This document shows, in pieces, positions 33,319 to 41,723 of a stretch of 64,000 nucleotides of DNA; the first letter of the stretch is position 1, and each line of letters begins with the position of its first letter. The notes under the pieces are model-generated. The model did no database searches, was not told the DNA's origin, and worked only from the letters and a program-made list of their open reading frames with translations. The stretch is from positions 1,917,674 through 1,981,673 of the forward strand of contig NZ_LMFY01000001.1 in NCBI RefSeq assembly GCF_001426995.1. Direction: 5' to 3'. A program made the translations under genes and the position numbers. This DNA is from Microbacterium sp. Root553. GTDB lineage: Bacteria; Actinomycetota; Actinomycetes; Actinomycetales; Microbacteriaceae.

Positions 33319-33903
33319 CTAGGCGCGCTTGCGGCGCACGACACCGGTGGCGACGAGCGCTCCACCGGCCAGAAGAGCCGCAGCGCCACCGCCGACGACC
33401 CAGGGCGACACGCTGCCACCGGTGAGGGCGAGCTCGAGCCCGCCTCCGGTCAGGGGCATCTCCGTGCCGGACGCCGCGACGCCCGGGTCGTGGTCGCAGC
33501 GCACGGCTTCATCGTGCCCGTGCGAGACCGTGATGGTCGCCGTGTAGGAACGAGATCCCGAGAACGTGAGCGCGTAGGATCCCTCACCGTCGGCAGGCGG
33601 ACGGAAGGTCACGACCAGGCTGCCGTCGGCAGCCGCCGTGTTCCCCGAGACCGCCGATTCTCCGGCGTTGTGACCCGACACGGAGACACCGACCGTCTCG
33701 GACGGCAGGAAGTACCCCGCGCCGAAGGTGACGGTGGACACATCGCAGATGCCGATGATCGGATCGTCGACCCCCACGCCAGGCGTGCCGGAGTACGTGT
33801 CGGACTCGGACGGAACGGTCAACGGCGCAGCAGTGGCGACGGCAGGAGCCATCAACACGATCGCGCCAGCGGCAAGGCTGATGGCAGCCAGTTTCTTCAG
33901 CAT
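33319..33903 (-). CDS. Cell-wall surface protein with LAXTG sorting signal
   Basis: 194 residues. A signal peptide (about 1-25, LKKLAAISLAAGAIVL...ATAAP) leads to one beta-sandwich-like domain with a Cys pair. The C terminus is a textbook wall-sorting signal: LALTG (158-162), a hydrophobic stretch and the basic tail RRKRA. LAXTG is the motif used by class E sortases of actinobacteria; no sortase is in the window. ATG33903 has GGGGAGA just upstream; a TAGTGT at 34018-34023 (minus) is a possible promoter. It is downstream of the DUF4012 gene on the same strand. Confidence 0.8.
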   Translation of the reverse strand: MLKKLAAISLAAGAIVLMAPAVATAAPLTVPSESDTYSGTPGVGVDDPIIGICDVSTVTFGAGYFLPSETVGVSVSGHNAGESAVSGNTAAADGSLVVTFRPPADGEGSYALTFSGSRSYTATITVSHGHDEAVRCDHDPGVAASGTEMPLTGGGLELALTGGSVSPWVVGGGAAALLAGGALVATGVVRRKRA

Positions 33904-34042
33904 GATTCTCCCCAGAAATTCACGCGGAATCGCATCCGGACACACCCCTGCGTCCGATTGCGTGGATGACCCTGTCCCCACGACAGAATTGCACCCAGAT
34001 ATTCCCCAGTGAGACCGACACTACATCATCGGATCGGGAAAG

Positions 34043-35803
34043 TCACGAGGCGCACTGCAGTTCTTCTCGGGAGATCTCGGGGTCGCTGATCATCGGCGTG
34101 TGATCGACCACGGTGAGTCGCTCGCCGGCGCCGGTGCCCTGGTACTCGAGGGTGATCGTGGACGACTCGCCGGGGGCGAGCAGTACCTCGTGCTGCACGG
34201 CGGTGCGTGTGCCGAGGAGGGCCGTCTGGACGCTCTCCTGCTCACCGTCGCGGTCGATGTGCGACGCGGTGGCGCCTTCGGGCCCGTACACCGTGATCAG
34301 AGTCCGGACGGATCCGGGCGGGACTCCGTAGAACCCGTTCGCCGTGACGTACGGCGGCAGGGTGGTGCCCGCATCCGCCGGCGCGTCGTTCGTCCAGGTG
34401 ACCCGCACCTGGGTGGTCGGTTCGCCGTCGCAGACCCCCACCGAGGTGGTGATGGAGGCATCCGTGTAGTAGTCCATCTTGCCGCCGGTGGTGTCGTTCA
34501 CCAGCACGCCCACATGCGTCTCCGTGTCGTCGACGGGGAGAGCGCCGCCGAGCGACGACGCGGCAAGCATCTTCTGCTCGCCTTCGTGCGCGCTCCAGAT
34601 GCGGATCCGGTGCTGCTCGGCCGAATCGGCCAGCGCGGCCACGAGGTCCTTCGGATCGGCGGTCGACAGCGCCGCCGACAGCAGTGCTCCCGCCGCCTGC
34701 GAGAAGACCTCGTCCTGGGCCGCAGGATCGGGGACCGCGGCGTAGATCTCGGAGAGCAGGAAGTTCACCACCGTCTCGTGCGTGACGCTGAACGGTCCGA
34801 ACGTGAGCGGGCCCGTCGCCTTCAGGAGGCTCTCGGTCATGACCGCGTCCACGGCGACGACGCCGTCGATCGGCTGGCCGAACCGGTTCTGCCAGCGGGC
34901 CGCTATCGCGGGGCCCGCCTCGGTGAAGTCGGGAATGCTCGTCAGGTTCTGCATGTACCGGCCGGGGCGGTCTTCGAACAGCGCGACGGTCGACTCGCTG
35001 AGCGGGAGGGGGTCGTCGAGCTTCGGGAAGTCGGGTACCGATGCCTGCTGCACGAGGGTGACCCGTCCGTTCTCCGCGTGCAGCAGCGCGATGGCTCCGA
35101 TGATGCCTCCGGAAGAGCGCAGCTCCGCGTTGTTCTGCATCGCCAGGACGTAGTTGCGGGGGCCGTCCGCACCCAGCATGCTCGGCAGCAGCGCGGCCGC
35201 ACCGTGCAGCGATCCGACCACGGTCGCTGCCTGGGTGACGGTCGAGCGCATCCCGCGCACCGCATCGGCGAGCGGGGGGAGTGTCGCATCCGCATCGATC
35301 CGCAGAGCGCGGTCCTGCGCCGCGCTCAGCGTCGTGCTCGCGTCCGCGAGCGACGGCTCGATGGCGGCGAAAGGGGCGAGGTCGACGGCGCCGTTCGACA
35401 GGCCGAGGCTGGCGAGGTTCAGAGCGCCGGCGGCGTCGAGCACCGGCACGAGCGCATCGGAGGCGACGTCGTCGGCGATCTCGGCGACGTCGCTCACGGC
35501 CGCGAAGTTCGGCCCGAGCCAGGGGAGGATGCCGAAGGCGTGCCAGACGGGATCGGAGGTGAGGTCGTGCGCGGACCCGGCATGATGCGCGATGCGGGAC
35601 GAGAGAGAGGCGGCCTTCTCGAGATCACCCTGGCCGACCGCCTGCTTGAGCGTCGACGACGACGTCGCCACCTGCTGCAGGTCGTTCACGGCACCGATGC
35701 CGCGCACCGTCACCCACCCGATCGCGAGCACGAGAATCGTCAGGATCACGCCGAGGGTCCACCGCAACCACCGACGACGTACAGGAAGGCGTCCGTCACT
35801 CAC
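34043..35803 (-). CDS. DUF4012 membrane-anchored extracytoplasmic protein
   Basis: 586 residues: an N-terminal membrane segment (about 13-35), then a large extracytoplasmic region typical of DUF4012. Landmarks are NYVLAMQNNAELRSSGGIIGAIALL, PDF repeats and the beta-rich C-terminal part. DUF4012 proteins are regularly found in actinobacterial polysaccharide loci; their function is not established. GTG35803 is chosen because TTGAAT lies exactly six bases upstream; a TTG at 35815 would add four residues. It is divergent from the following glycosyltransferase gene. Confidence 0.87.
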   Translation of the reverse strand: MSDGRLPVRRRWLRWTLGVILTILVLAIGWVTVRGIGAVNDLQQVATSSSTLKQAVGQGDLEKAASLSSRIAHHAGSAHDLTSDPVWHAFGILPWLGPNFAAVSDVAEIADDVASDALVPVLDAAGALNLASLGLSNGAVDLAPFAAIEPSLADASTTLSAAQDRALRIDADATLPPLADAVRGMRSTVTQAATVVGSLHGAAALLPSMLGADGPRNYVLAMQNNAELRSSGGIIGAIALLHAENGRVTLVQQASVPDFPKLDDPLPLSESTVALFEDRPGRYMQNLTSIPDFTEAGPAIAARWQNRFGQPIDGVVAVDAVMTESLLKATGPLTFGPFSVTHETVVNFLLSEIYAAVPDPAAQDEVFSQAAGALLSAALSTADPKDLVAALADSAEQHRIRIWSAHEGEQKMLAASSLGGALPVDDTETHVGVLVNDTTGGKMDYYTDASITTSVGVCDGEPTTQVRVTWTNDAPADAGTTLPPYVTANGFYGVPPGSVRTLITVYGPEGATASHIDRDGEQESVQTALLGTRTAVQHEVLLAPGESSTITLEYQGTGAGERLTVVDHTPMISDPEISREELQCAS

Positions 35804-35809
35804 TCCTGC

Positions 35810-35815
35810 ATTCAA
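35810..35815 (-). promoter_or_regulatory. -10-like hexamer TTGAAT, leaderless start
   Basis: On the minus strand TTGAAT is followed by six bases (GCAGGA) and GTG35803. The AGGA directly abuts the GTG, so normal Shine-Dalgarno pairing is unlikely. Confidence 0.4.
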
Positions 35816-35897
35816 GCACGAAGCGGGATATCGCCGGTACGGCGGAGCGCGTGCGCCCCACGCGGCCGTGCTCCGGGGTTCTCCAGCTGCGGACGGC

Positions 35898-35903
35898 TAC
35901 TGT
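35898..35903 (+). promoter_or_regulatory. -10 hexamer TACTGT, leaderless start
   Basis: TACTGT, six bases (TGTCGC), then ATG35910. Confidence 0.5.
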
Positions 35904-35909
35904 TGTCGC

Positions 35910-36983
35910 ATGGGTGCTCGGCTGCGTGTTGTTCTGGATCAGCTGACGCATGTCGTCGACGGGAATCACGCGTTCGCGTCATCGGATCTCGCCGCAGCAC
36001 TGGTCGCGACCGCACCGTCCGGATGCGAGGTCGAGGCGATCGTGCCCGCCGGGGCCGAGGTGTCGATCCGCGGTATCGCGGATGTCCGCAGGCTCTCGCT
36101 CGCGCGCCGCGAGCTCGCCGGATCGTGGCAGCTGGGGATCCCGGCCGGCGCGGGTGACGGCCTCATCCACTCGGCGACTCTGATGGCGCCGCTCGTGCGG
36201 CACGACCGGGTGCACGATCATGACCAGACGACGGTCACTCTGTGGGATCTGCGCGCGTGGGACGCCCCGCAGCTGCTGCCCAAGTCGACGGTGTCCTGGC
36301 AGCGCGCGATGCTCAAGAGAGCCGTCAAGCACGCGGACGCCGTCGTGGTTCCCTCGCACGCGATCGCGGCCCGACTCGGGGAGATCACGAAGCTGGGTGA
36401 CCGGATCCGCGTGATCTCCGGTGCGGTCCCGTCGTCGTTCGTCGTGCCGTTCGACGCCGCCGCGCGACGCACCGCTCTGTCGCTTCCCGCGTCCTACGTC
36501 GTCGTCACCGGCGCCGCCGACTCCCTCGAGACCGGATTCCGCGCGGCTCTCGTGACGGGCCGAGACGCCGTCGTCCTCGACGCCCCGGAGGGTGCAGAGC
36601 CGGCCCTCGCCGAGATCGCCGCGGCGGTCGGTCTGCCCGAGGCCCGCGCACACATCCGCGGAGTGCTGTCGACGGAGGACCGCGCCGCCGTCTTCGCCGC
36701 CGCCGCCGCGATGGTCGCCACGGATGCCGGAGCCGGGTGGCCCTGGCGTGCGGTCGAGGCGATGACCCTCGGCGTCCCCGTGGTCGCCGTCGAGAGCGGT
36801 GTGCACCACGACGTGATCGCGGACGGCGGCATGATCGTCGACGCCGCGGATGCTCCGGACGCCGCCGTCGACGCCGTCGGCGACGGCGCGAGAAGGCTCA
36901 GCGTCCTCGGTGCGGACCGCTCGAGGTCGTTCTCCTGGCTCGGTGCCGCCGAACGGGTGTGGGGCCTGCACGCCGATCTCTGA
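35910..36983 (+). CDS. GT-B (family 4-like) glycosyltransferase
   Basis: 357 residues with two Rossmann-like halves. VVVPSHAIAARL around the middle and the donor-site helix WPWRAVEAMTLGVPVVAVESG in the C-terminal half are typical of retaining family 4 glycosyltransferases. There is no membrane segment. Donor and acceptor are unknown. It starts at ATG35910, six bases after TACTGT. It is convergent with the first ABC exporter; the ~40-base junction holds a tandem repeat. Confidence 0.8.
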   Translation: MGARLRVVLDQLTHVVDGNHAFASSDLAAALVATAPSGCEVEAIVPAGAEVSIRGIADVRRLSLARRELAGSWQLGIPAGAGDGLIHSATLMAPLVRHDRVHDHDQTTVTLWDLRAWDAPQLLPKSTVSWQRAMLKRAVKHADAVVVPSHAIAARLGEITKLGDRIRVISGAVPSSFVVPFDAAARRTALSLPASYVVVTGAADSLETGFRAALVTGRDAVVLDAPEGAEPALAEIAAAVGLPEARAHIRGVLSTEDRAAVFAAAAAMVATDAGAGWPWRAVEAMTLGVPVVAVESGVHHDVIADGGMIVDAADAPDAAVDAVGDGARRLSVLGADRSRSFSWLGAAERVWGLHADL

Positions 36984-36985
36984 GT

Positions 36986-37024
36986 GGGTGCCTGGCCCGT
37001 CAGAGCGGGTGCCGGGCCCGTCAG
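36986..37024. repeat. 18-bp direct repeat at a convergent junction
   Basis: GGGTGCCTGGCCCGTCAG (36986-37003) and a copy differing at one base (37007-37024) are separated by AGC. The second copy covers the stop codon of the ABC transporter ATPase gene. Confidence 0.85.
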
Positions 37025-37755
37025 GAGCGCATGAGCTCGACGGCATCCGCACTGGGGCCGTCGAAGCGCACCTTGCCGTCCTGCAGCAGGATGCCGCGCT
37101 CGCACAGGTGCGAGACCATGTTCAGATCGTGGCTCACCACCACCAGGGTCTTGCCCTGGGCGTGGAGCTCGCGCACGCGAGCCAGGCACTTCTTCTGGAA
37201 GGGCTCGTCGCCGACAGAGAGGATCTCGTCGATCAGGAGCACGTCCAGATGCGTGTGGATCGCGACCGAGAACGCCAGGCGCAGGAACATCCCGGAGGAG
37301 TAGTGCTTGACCTCGGTGTCGATGAACTTCTCGATCTCGCTGAACTCGACGATGGAGTCGAACTGCTCCTTCGTCTCCTTCTTCGACATGCCGAGGATGG
37401 CCGCGTTCAGGTAGACGTTCTCGCGACCCGACAGGTCCGGGTGGAATCCGGCGCCGACCTCGATCAGTCCCGCGACCCGACCCCGGGTGCGCACCTGTCC
37501 CTCGTCGGGGCGCAGCACGCCGGAGATGAGCTTGAGCATCGTCGACTTGCCCGAGCCGTTGAAGCCGAGCAGCGCGACGGCCTCGCCCTCGCCGATCTCG
37601 AAGGAGATGCCGTCGAGCGCCTGGAACTCCGAGGTGAGGGGCTTGCGGCGCATCGCGGCGACGAAGGTCTCCTTCATGGAGTGCGTGTGGCGCAGCTTGA
37701 AGTGCTTGTGCACATCCTCGACGAGGATGCGGGGAGCATCAGAGATCCTGGGCAA
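37021..37755 (-). CDS. Polysaccharide ABC exporter ATPase (TagH/Wzt-like) 1
   Basis: 244 residues of the O-antigen/teichoic acid exporter ATPase subfamily. It has Walker A GFNGSGKST (K70), the signature YSSGMFLRLAF and Walker B VLLIDEILSVGD, with the subfamily's characteristic HSMKETF stretch near the N terminus. There is no C-terminal carbohydrate-binding domain, as in TagH-short/Wzt without cap recognition. The start is TTG37755: CTGGAGGG lies about six bases upstream and no better start exists. It overlaps the permease gene by 17 bases. Confidence 0.9.
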   Translation of the reverse strand: MPRISDAPRILVEDVHKHFKLRHTHSMKETFVAAMRRKPLTSEFQALDGISFEIGEGEAVALLGFNGSGKSTMLKLISGVLRPDEGQVRTRGRVAGLIEVGAGFHPDLSGRENVYLNAAILGMSKKETKEQFDSIVEFSEIEKFIDTEVKHYSSGMFLRLAFSVAIHTHLDVLLIDEILSVGDEPFQKKCLARVRELHAQGKTLVVVSHDLNMVSHLCERGILLQDGKVRFDGPSADAVELMRS

Positions 37756-38665
37756 AGCGACCCTCCAGACGGCGGAAGACGATCTCGCCGATGATCAGGA
37801 TGACGATGGAGACGGCGAGAGCGATCACCGCGTGGAACCACATCGACGGCAGCGGCTCGGCGTTCGCGGGATTCAGCGCGTGCCAGATGCCGTAGTGGAA
37901 GAGCTCGACGGCACCGGTGATCGGGTTCAGCGCGTACAGCTGGAACAGCCACTCGGGGACCTTCGTCGCCACCATCTGCCACTGGTACATCACCGGCGAT
38001 GCCCAGACCGAGATCATGACGATGATCTCCACGAAGCTCTGTGCGTCGCGGAAGGTGACGTTGATCGCGCCGAAGAGCAGTCCGAGGCCCGTCGCGAGCA
38101 GCGAGATGATGACGAGACCGAGCAGGAGTGCGGCGACGCCGACGAGGCTCGGAGACCATCCGAAGAAGAGGGCGATCACCAGCACCACGATGATCTGCGG
38201 GACCGTGTTGATGGCCGCGACCATCGTGCTCGCGACCGGGAACATCTGCCGCGGGAAATAGATCTTCTTGATCAGCGCGGCGTTCTCGACGAGGGACTTC
38301 GTGGCGTTCGCGAAAGACTCGTTGAAGAACGTCACCGCGGTGATGCCCGACAGGAGGTAGATCGGGTAGTACTCGATGCTGTCGTTCAGTCGCAGGAAGA
38401 CACCCAGTGCGAAGTAGAAGACGAGGAACTGGATCAGCGGCTTGACGTACGACCACAGCCACCCGAGCACGGAGCCGCGGTAGCGGATGCCGACCTCTTT
38501 GCGGACGATCAGGCTGAGCAGGTAACGACGACGGAACACGTCGAGCAGTCCAGTGCTCGATCCGGGTTGCGTCAGTCGCAGCTCGGCGGGCACAGATGTT
38601 TGCGACATGGCGTCCTCGTCACCTCCGTCAGACGTCCGGTTCGGGGGGAACGCCTCGTCAATCAT
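37739..38665 (-). CDS. Polysaccharide ABC-2 exporter permease (TagG/Wzm-like) 1
   Basis: 308 residues with six membrane segments and the ABC-2 polysaccharide pattern: VRKEVGIRYRGSVLGWLWSYVKP near the N terminus, KKIYFPRQMFP, NVTFRDAQ and ASPVMYQ. It forms the membrane channel that, with the ATPase, moves lipid-linked polysaccharide outward. ATG38665 has CGGAG five bases before it; ATG38608 (SQTSVPAEL) is an alternative start with GAGG upstream. It is divergent from the DUF6541 gene. Confidence 0.9.
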   Translation of the reverse strand: MIDEAFPPNRTSDGGDEDAMSQTSVPAELRLTQPGSSTGLLDVFRRRYLLSLIVRKEVGIRYRGSVLGWLWSYVKPLIQFLVFYFALGVFLRLNDSIEYYPIYLLSGITAVTFFNESFANATKSLVENAALIKKIYFPRQMFPVASTMVAAINTVPQIIVVLVIALFFGWSPSLVGVAALLLGLVIISLLATGLGLLFGAINVTFRDAQSFVEIIVMISVWASPVMYQWQMVATKVPEWLFQLYALNPITGAVELFHYGIWHALNPANAEPLPSMWFHAVIALAVSIVILIIGEIVFRRLEGRFAQDL

Positions 38666-38738
38666 AGGTTCTCCGAATCGTGCGCTCCGTCAGGGGGCGC
38701 TCGAGCGGTGTGTCGGTGGTCCCCCAGACGAACCTCGA

Positions 38739-38744
38739 TAGGAT
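38739..38744 (+). promoter_or_regulatory. -10 hexamer TAGGAT before the DUF6541 gene
   Basis: TAGGAT would start transcription near 38751, giving a ~43-base leader that contains a GAGAAAGG ribosome-binding site before ATG38794. Confidence 0.45.
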
Positions 38745-38793
38745 CGACGCCGGTGGCCGACGTCCGGTCAGGTACGAGAAAGGCGCTGCGCAC

Positions 38794-40725
38794 ATGGGAT
38801 GGTTCGACCTGGGTCTGGCCGTGCTGGTCACCGCCGGCCTCGTCCTCGTCCCGGGGTTCGCCGTCGCATGGCTGCTCGGCGCTCGCGGTCATGTCGCGTG
38901 GGCGCTGGCCGTCCCCGCCGGTGTCACGGTCATCGTCCTCGCCGCGCTCGGCGCGCCCCTCGTCGGCTGGGAATGGGGGATCCTTCCGGTTCTCGCCGTG
39001 ACCGCGGTGATCGCGGCCATCGCGGCCGTCCTCCGGTTGGCGCCCTGGTTCTCCGTCTCCGCCCTGCGACTCGACGTCCGCCTCGGACGCGCGGCGCTGC
39101 TGTCCGTCGTCGGTGCGATCCTCGTCGTGGTCGCACAGCTGATCCTCGTCATCGGCACCCCCGAGAACATCTCGCAGACGTTCGACAACATCTTCCATCT
39201 CAATGCCATCCGCTACGCCCTCGACACCGGCTCCGTCTCGCCTCTGACGATCGGCTCGATGACGAGCGCCGCGACCGGCGGGCTGCCGTTCTATCCGTCC
39301 GGCTGGCACGCGGTCGCCTCGCTGGTCGTGCAGCTGGCGGGGGTGAGCATCCCGGTCGCGTCGAACGCCGTGATGATCTTCTTCGCCGCCTTCGCGTGGC
39401 CGGTGACGATCCTGCTGCTGACCCGGGTGCTCGCCGGCTCGTCGACCCCCGTCATGGTGGTGGCCGCCGCGATCAGCGTGGCGATCCCGGCGTTCCCGCT
39501 GCTGCTCGTCGACTACGGCGTCCTCTTCCCGTACATGATGTCCTTGAGCATGATCGGCGTGCCGTTGGCGCTCATCGTCGCCGCGAGCGCGCGTCGGTCC
39601 TGGAGCGAACGATGGCCCTTCGCGGTGGGTGCGCTCGGCTCGGTCCCCGCCGTCGCGATCGCACACCCCGGCGGCCTCGTCGCCCTTCTCGTCTTCACGA
39701 CGGTCGTGCTGCTGGTGCTCTGGGTGCGGCTGCTGCTCTCGCGCCCGACCGCGCGAGCCAAGGTCGTCTCGACGGCGTGCGCCGCGGCCTATGCGGTCGT
39801 GGTGCTGGCGGCGTGGTACGTGCTGCGTCCGCCGATCGACGCACGCTCGTGGTTGCCGACCGAGACCGTCGGGCAGGCCGTCGGCGAAGTCCTGACGGCA
39901 TCGGTCTGGTCCGCTCCCGTCAACGTGGTGGTGGCCGCCCTCGTGATCGCCGGACTCGTCGTCTGCCTTCGCCGCCGCTCCGTGACGGACTGGATCGCGG
40001 TCGGCTTCTTCGCTGCGGCGGCAGGGCTCTACATCGTGGTCTCGGGTCTGCCGTATCTCGTGCAGCGCGACCTGCTGACGGGAGCCTGGTACAACAACGC
40101 CCCTCGCCTCGCCGCCCTGCTCGCGATCGCCTGGGTTCCTGTCGCAGCGATCGGTGGACACGCCCTCTGGGGCGTTCTGAGGCGCTGGAGCGCGAAGGTG
40201 CGTTCCGCGCGAGTTCGGCGCCTGGCCCTCGCCGCGGTCGCCGTCGTCGTGCTCGTGCTCCTGCCGCAGGCGGGGAGCATGCGCCAGGCGGTCGCTTCCG
40301 CCCACGGCGCCTTCGCGACGACGGACGAGTCGCCGCTCCTGACGTCCGATGAGCTCGCGCTGATCGAGAGGCTCGACGACGAGGTCCCCGAAGACGCCGT
40401 CATCCTCGGCAGCCCGTGGACGGGTACGGCACTGGCCTACGCGATCGCTGATCGCGAGGTCGTGATGCCGCACACCCTGATGGACATCACCGAGGAGATG
40501 TCCGTGCTGCTCGATCGGCTCGACAGCGCGCGCCCGGGATCGGAGGAGGTGTGCTCGGCGATCGACGCCCTCGACGTGGAGTACGTGCTCGACTTCGGAA
40601 CCCAGGAGATCAACGACGGCGAGCACCCCTACAAGGGACTCGATCGACTGCGCACGTCGAAGTCCGTCGAGAAGGTCGACCAGGTCGGCGACGCCGTGCT
40701 GTACAAGGTCGTGCTCTGCGGATGA
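38794..40725 (+). CDS. DUF6541-type multi-pass membrane protein
   Basis: 643 residues with about 13 membrane segments through residue ~520, then a ~125-residue extracytoplasmic soluble end (from TTDESPLLTSDELALIERL). Short acidic motifs after early membrane segments (TFDNIFHLNAIRY) recall GT-C glycosyltransferases and the actinobacterial DUF6541 family found in polysaccharide loci. A role as a membrane glycosyltransferase using a lipid-linked sugar is inferred only. ATG38794 is preferred to an in-frame start at 38680, which would lie upstream of the promoter-like hexamer. Confidence 0.8.
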   Translation: MGWFDLGLAVLVTAGLVLVPGFAVAWLLGARGHVAWALAVPAGVTVIVLAALGAPLVGWEWGILPVLAVTAVIAAIAAVLRLAPWFSVSALRLDVRLGRAALLSVVGAILVVVAQLILVIGTPENISQTFDNIFHLNAIRYALDTGSVSPLTIGSMTSAATGGLPFYPSGWHAVASLVVQLAGVSIPVASNAVMIFFAAFAWPVTILLLTRVLAGSSTPVMVVAAAISVAIPAFPLLLVDYGVLFPYMMSLSMIGVPLALIVAASARRSWSERWPFAVGALGSVPAVAIAHPGGLVALLVFTTVVLLVLWVRLLLSRPTARAKVVSTACAAAYAVVVLAAWYVLRPPIDARSWLPTETVGQAVGEVLTASVWSAPVNVVVAALVIAGLVVCLRRRSVTDWIAVGFFAAAAGLYIVVSGLPYLVQRDLLTGAWYNNAPRLAALLAIAWVPVAAIGGHALWGVLRRWSAKVRSARVRRLALAAVAVVVLVLLPQAGSMRQAVASAHGAFATTDESPLLTSDELALIERLDDEVPEDAVILGSPWTGTALAYAIADREVVMPHTLMDITEEMSVLLDRLDSARPGSEEVCSAIDALDVEYVLDFGTQEINDGEHPYKGLDRLRTSKSVEKVDQVGDAVLYKVVLCG

Positions 40726-40777
40726 GCGCGACCGACGATCGCGGATGCCGCGGTCATCGTACGAGGGAAGGAATCAG

Positions 40778-41668
40778 ATGACTCTGGAGATCTTCGTGCC
40801 CTTCTGGGGCGATCCCGGACTGCTGCGTGAGACGGTCGACTCCGTTCGCGCCCAACGCGACGAGGACTGGCACCTGATCGTCATCGACGACTGCTATCCC
40901 GATGACTCCGTGCCCGCGTACTTCGCGGAGATCGACGACGAGCGCATCACGTACGTGCGCAACGAGACGAACCTGGGCATCACCGAGAACTATCGCGAGG
41001 CGATCCGCCGCGCGACGACGTCGCACATCACGATCCTCGGCTGCGACGACCTGCTGCATCCGAACTACGTGCAGGTCGTCAAACGGGTGATCCGTCAGCG
41101 TCCCGAGGTCGACGTCATCCAGCCGGGAGTCGAGGTGATCGACGAGACGGGGCGGGTGATCCGACCGCTCGTCGACCGCGTCAAGCAGGGGATGCTGGCC
41201 CCTCGGGGTGGCGAGGGCATCGCTCTGCTCTCGGGCGAGCGCATGGCCACCAGCCTCATCCGGGGCGATTGGCTGTACTGGCCCTCGCTCACCTTCCGCA
41301 CCGAGACCCTGCAGCGCATAGACTTCCGCGACGGCCTGCCCATCATCCAGGACCTCGCTCTGCTCATGGACGTCGCCTTCGACGGGGGGACGCTCGCGTA
41401 CGTTCCCGAGCTCGCCTTCTCGTATCGCCGACACGGCTCGAGCGCATCCCAGAAGACGCTGCTCGACGGCCGACGCTTCCGCGACGAGCGCGCCTACTTC
41501 GCGATCGCCCGTGATCTGGCGCGGGAGAAGGGGTGGCGTCGCACGAGTGCCGTCGCCCGTGCCCGGATCATGTCGCGGCTGCACGCCGTGAGCGAGCTCC
41601 CCGGTGTCATCCGGCACGGAGATCGCGCTGGGATACAATCGACGCTGGCGCACATCTTCGCCGTCTGA
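40778..41668 (+). CDS. Family 2 glycosyltransferase
   Basis: 296 residues, a GT-A enzyme. IFVPFWGDPGLLRETVDSV and VIDDCYPDDS form the nucleotide-binding part, LGCDDLLHPNY contains the DxD-like motif, and IQDLALLMD is acceptor-side. There is no membrane segment. ATG40778 has GGGAAGGA upstream. It follows the DUF6541 gene at 52 bases and precedes the epimerase on the same strand, so the three are likely co-transcribed. Confidence 0.87.
   Translation: MTLEIFVPFWGDPGLLRETVDSVRAQRDEDWHLIVIDDCYPDDSVPAYFAEIDDERITYVRNETNLGITENYREAIRRATTSHITILGCDDLLHPNYVQVVKRVIRQRPEVDVIQPGVEVIDETGRVIRPLVDRVKQGMLAPRGGEGIALLSGERMATSLIRGDWLYWPSLTFRTETLQRIDFRDGLPIIQDLALLMDVAFDGGTLAYVPELAFSYRRHGSSASQKTLLDGRRFRDERAYFAIARDLAREKGWRRTSAVARARIMSRLHAVSELPGVIRHGDRAGIQSTLAHIFAV
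41634..41639 (+). promoter_or_regulatory. Internal -10 hexamer TACAAT
   Basis: TACAAT near the 3' end of the preceding glycosyltransferase gene could start a transcript about 78 bases before the epimerase gene. No convincing -35 is seen. Confidence 0.35.
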
Positions 41669-41723
41669 GTGGCGAGCAGGCGCGCCGGATCGCCTGGTCG
41701 ACACACCCTGCAGGAGGCTTCGT

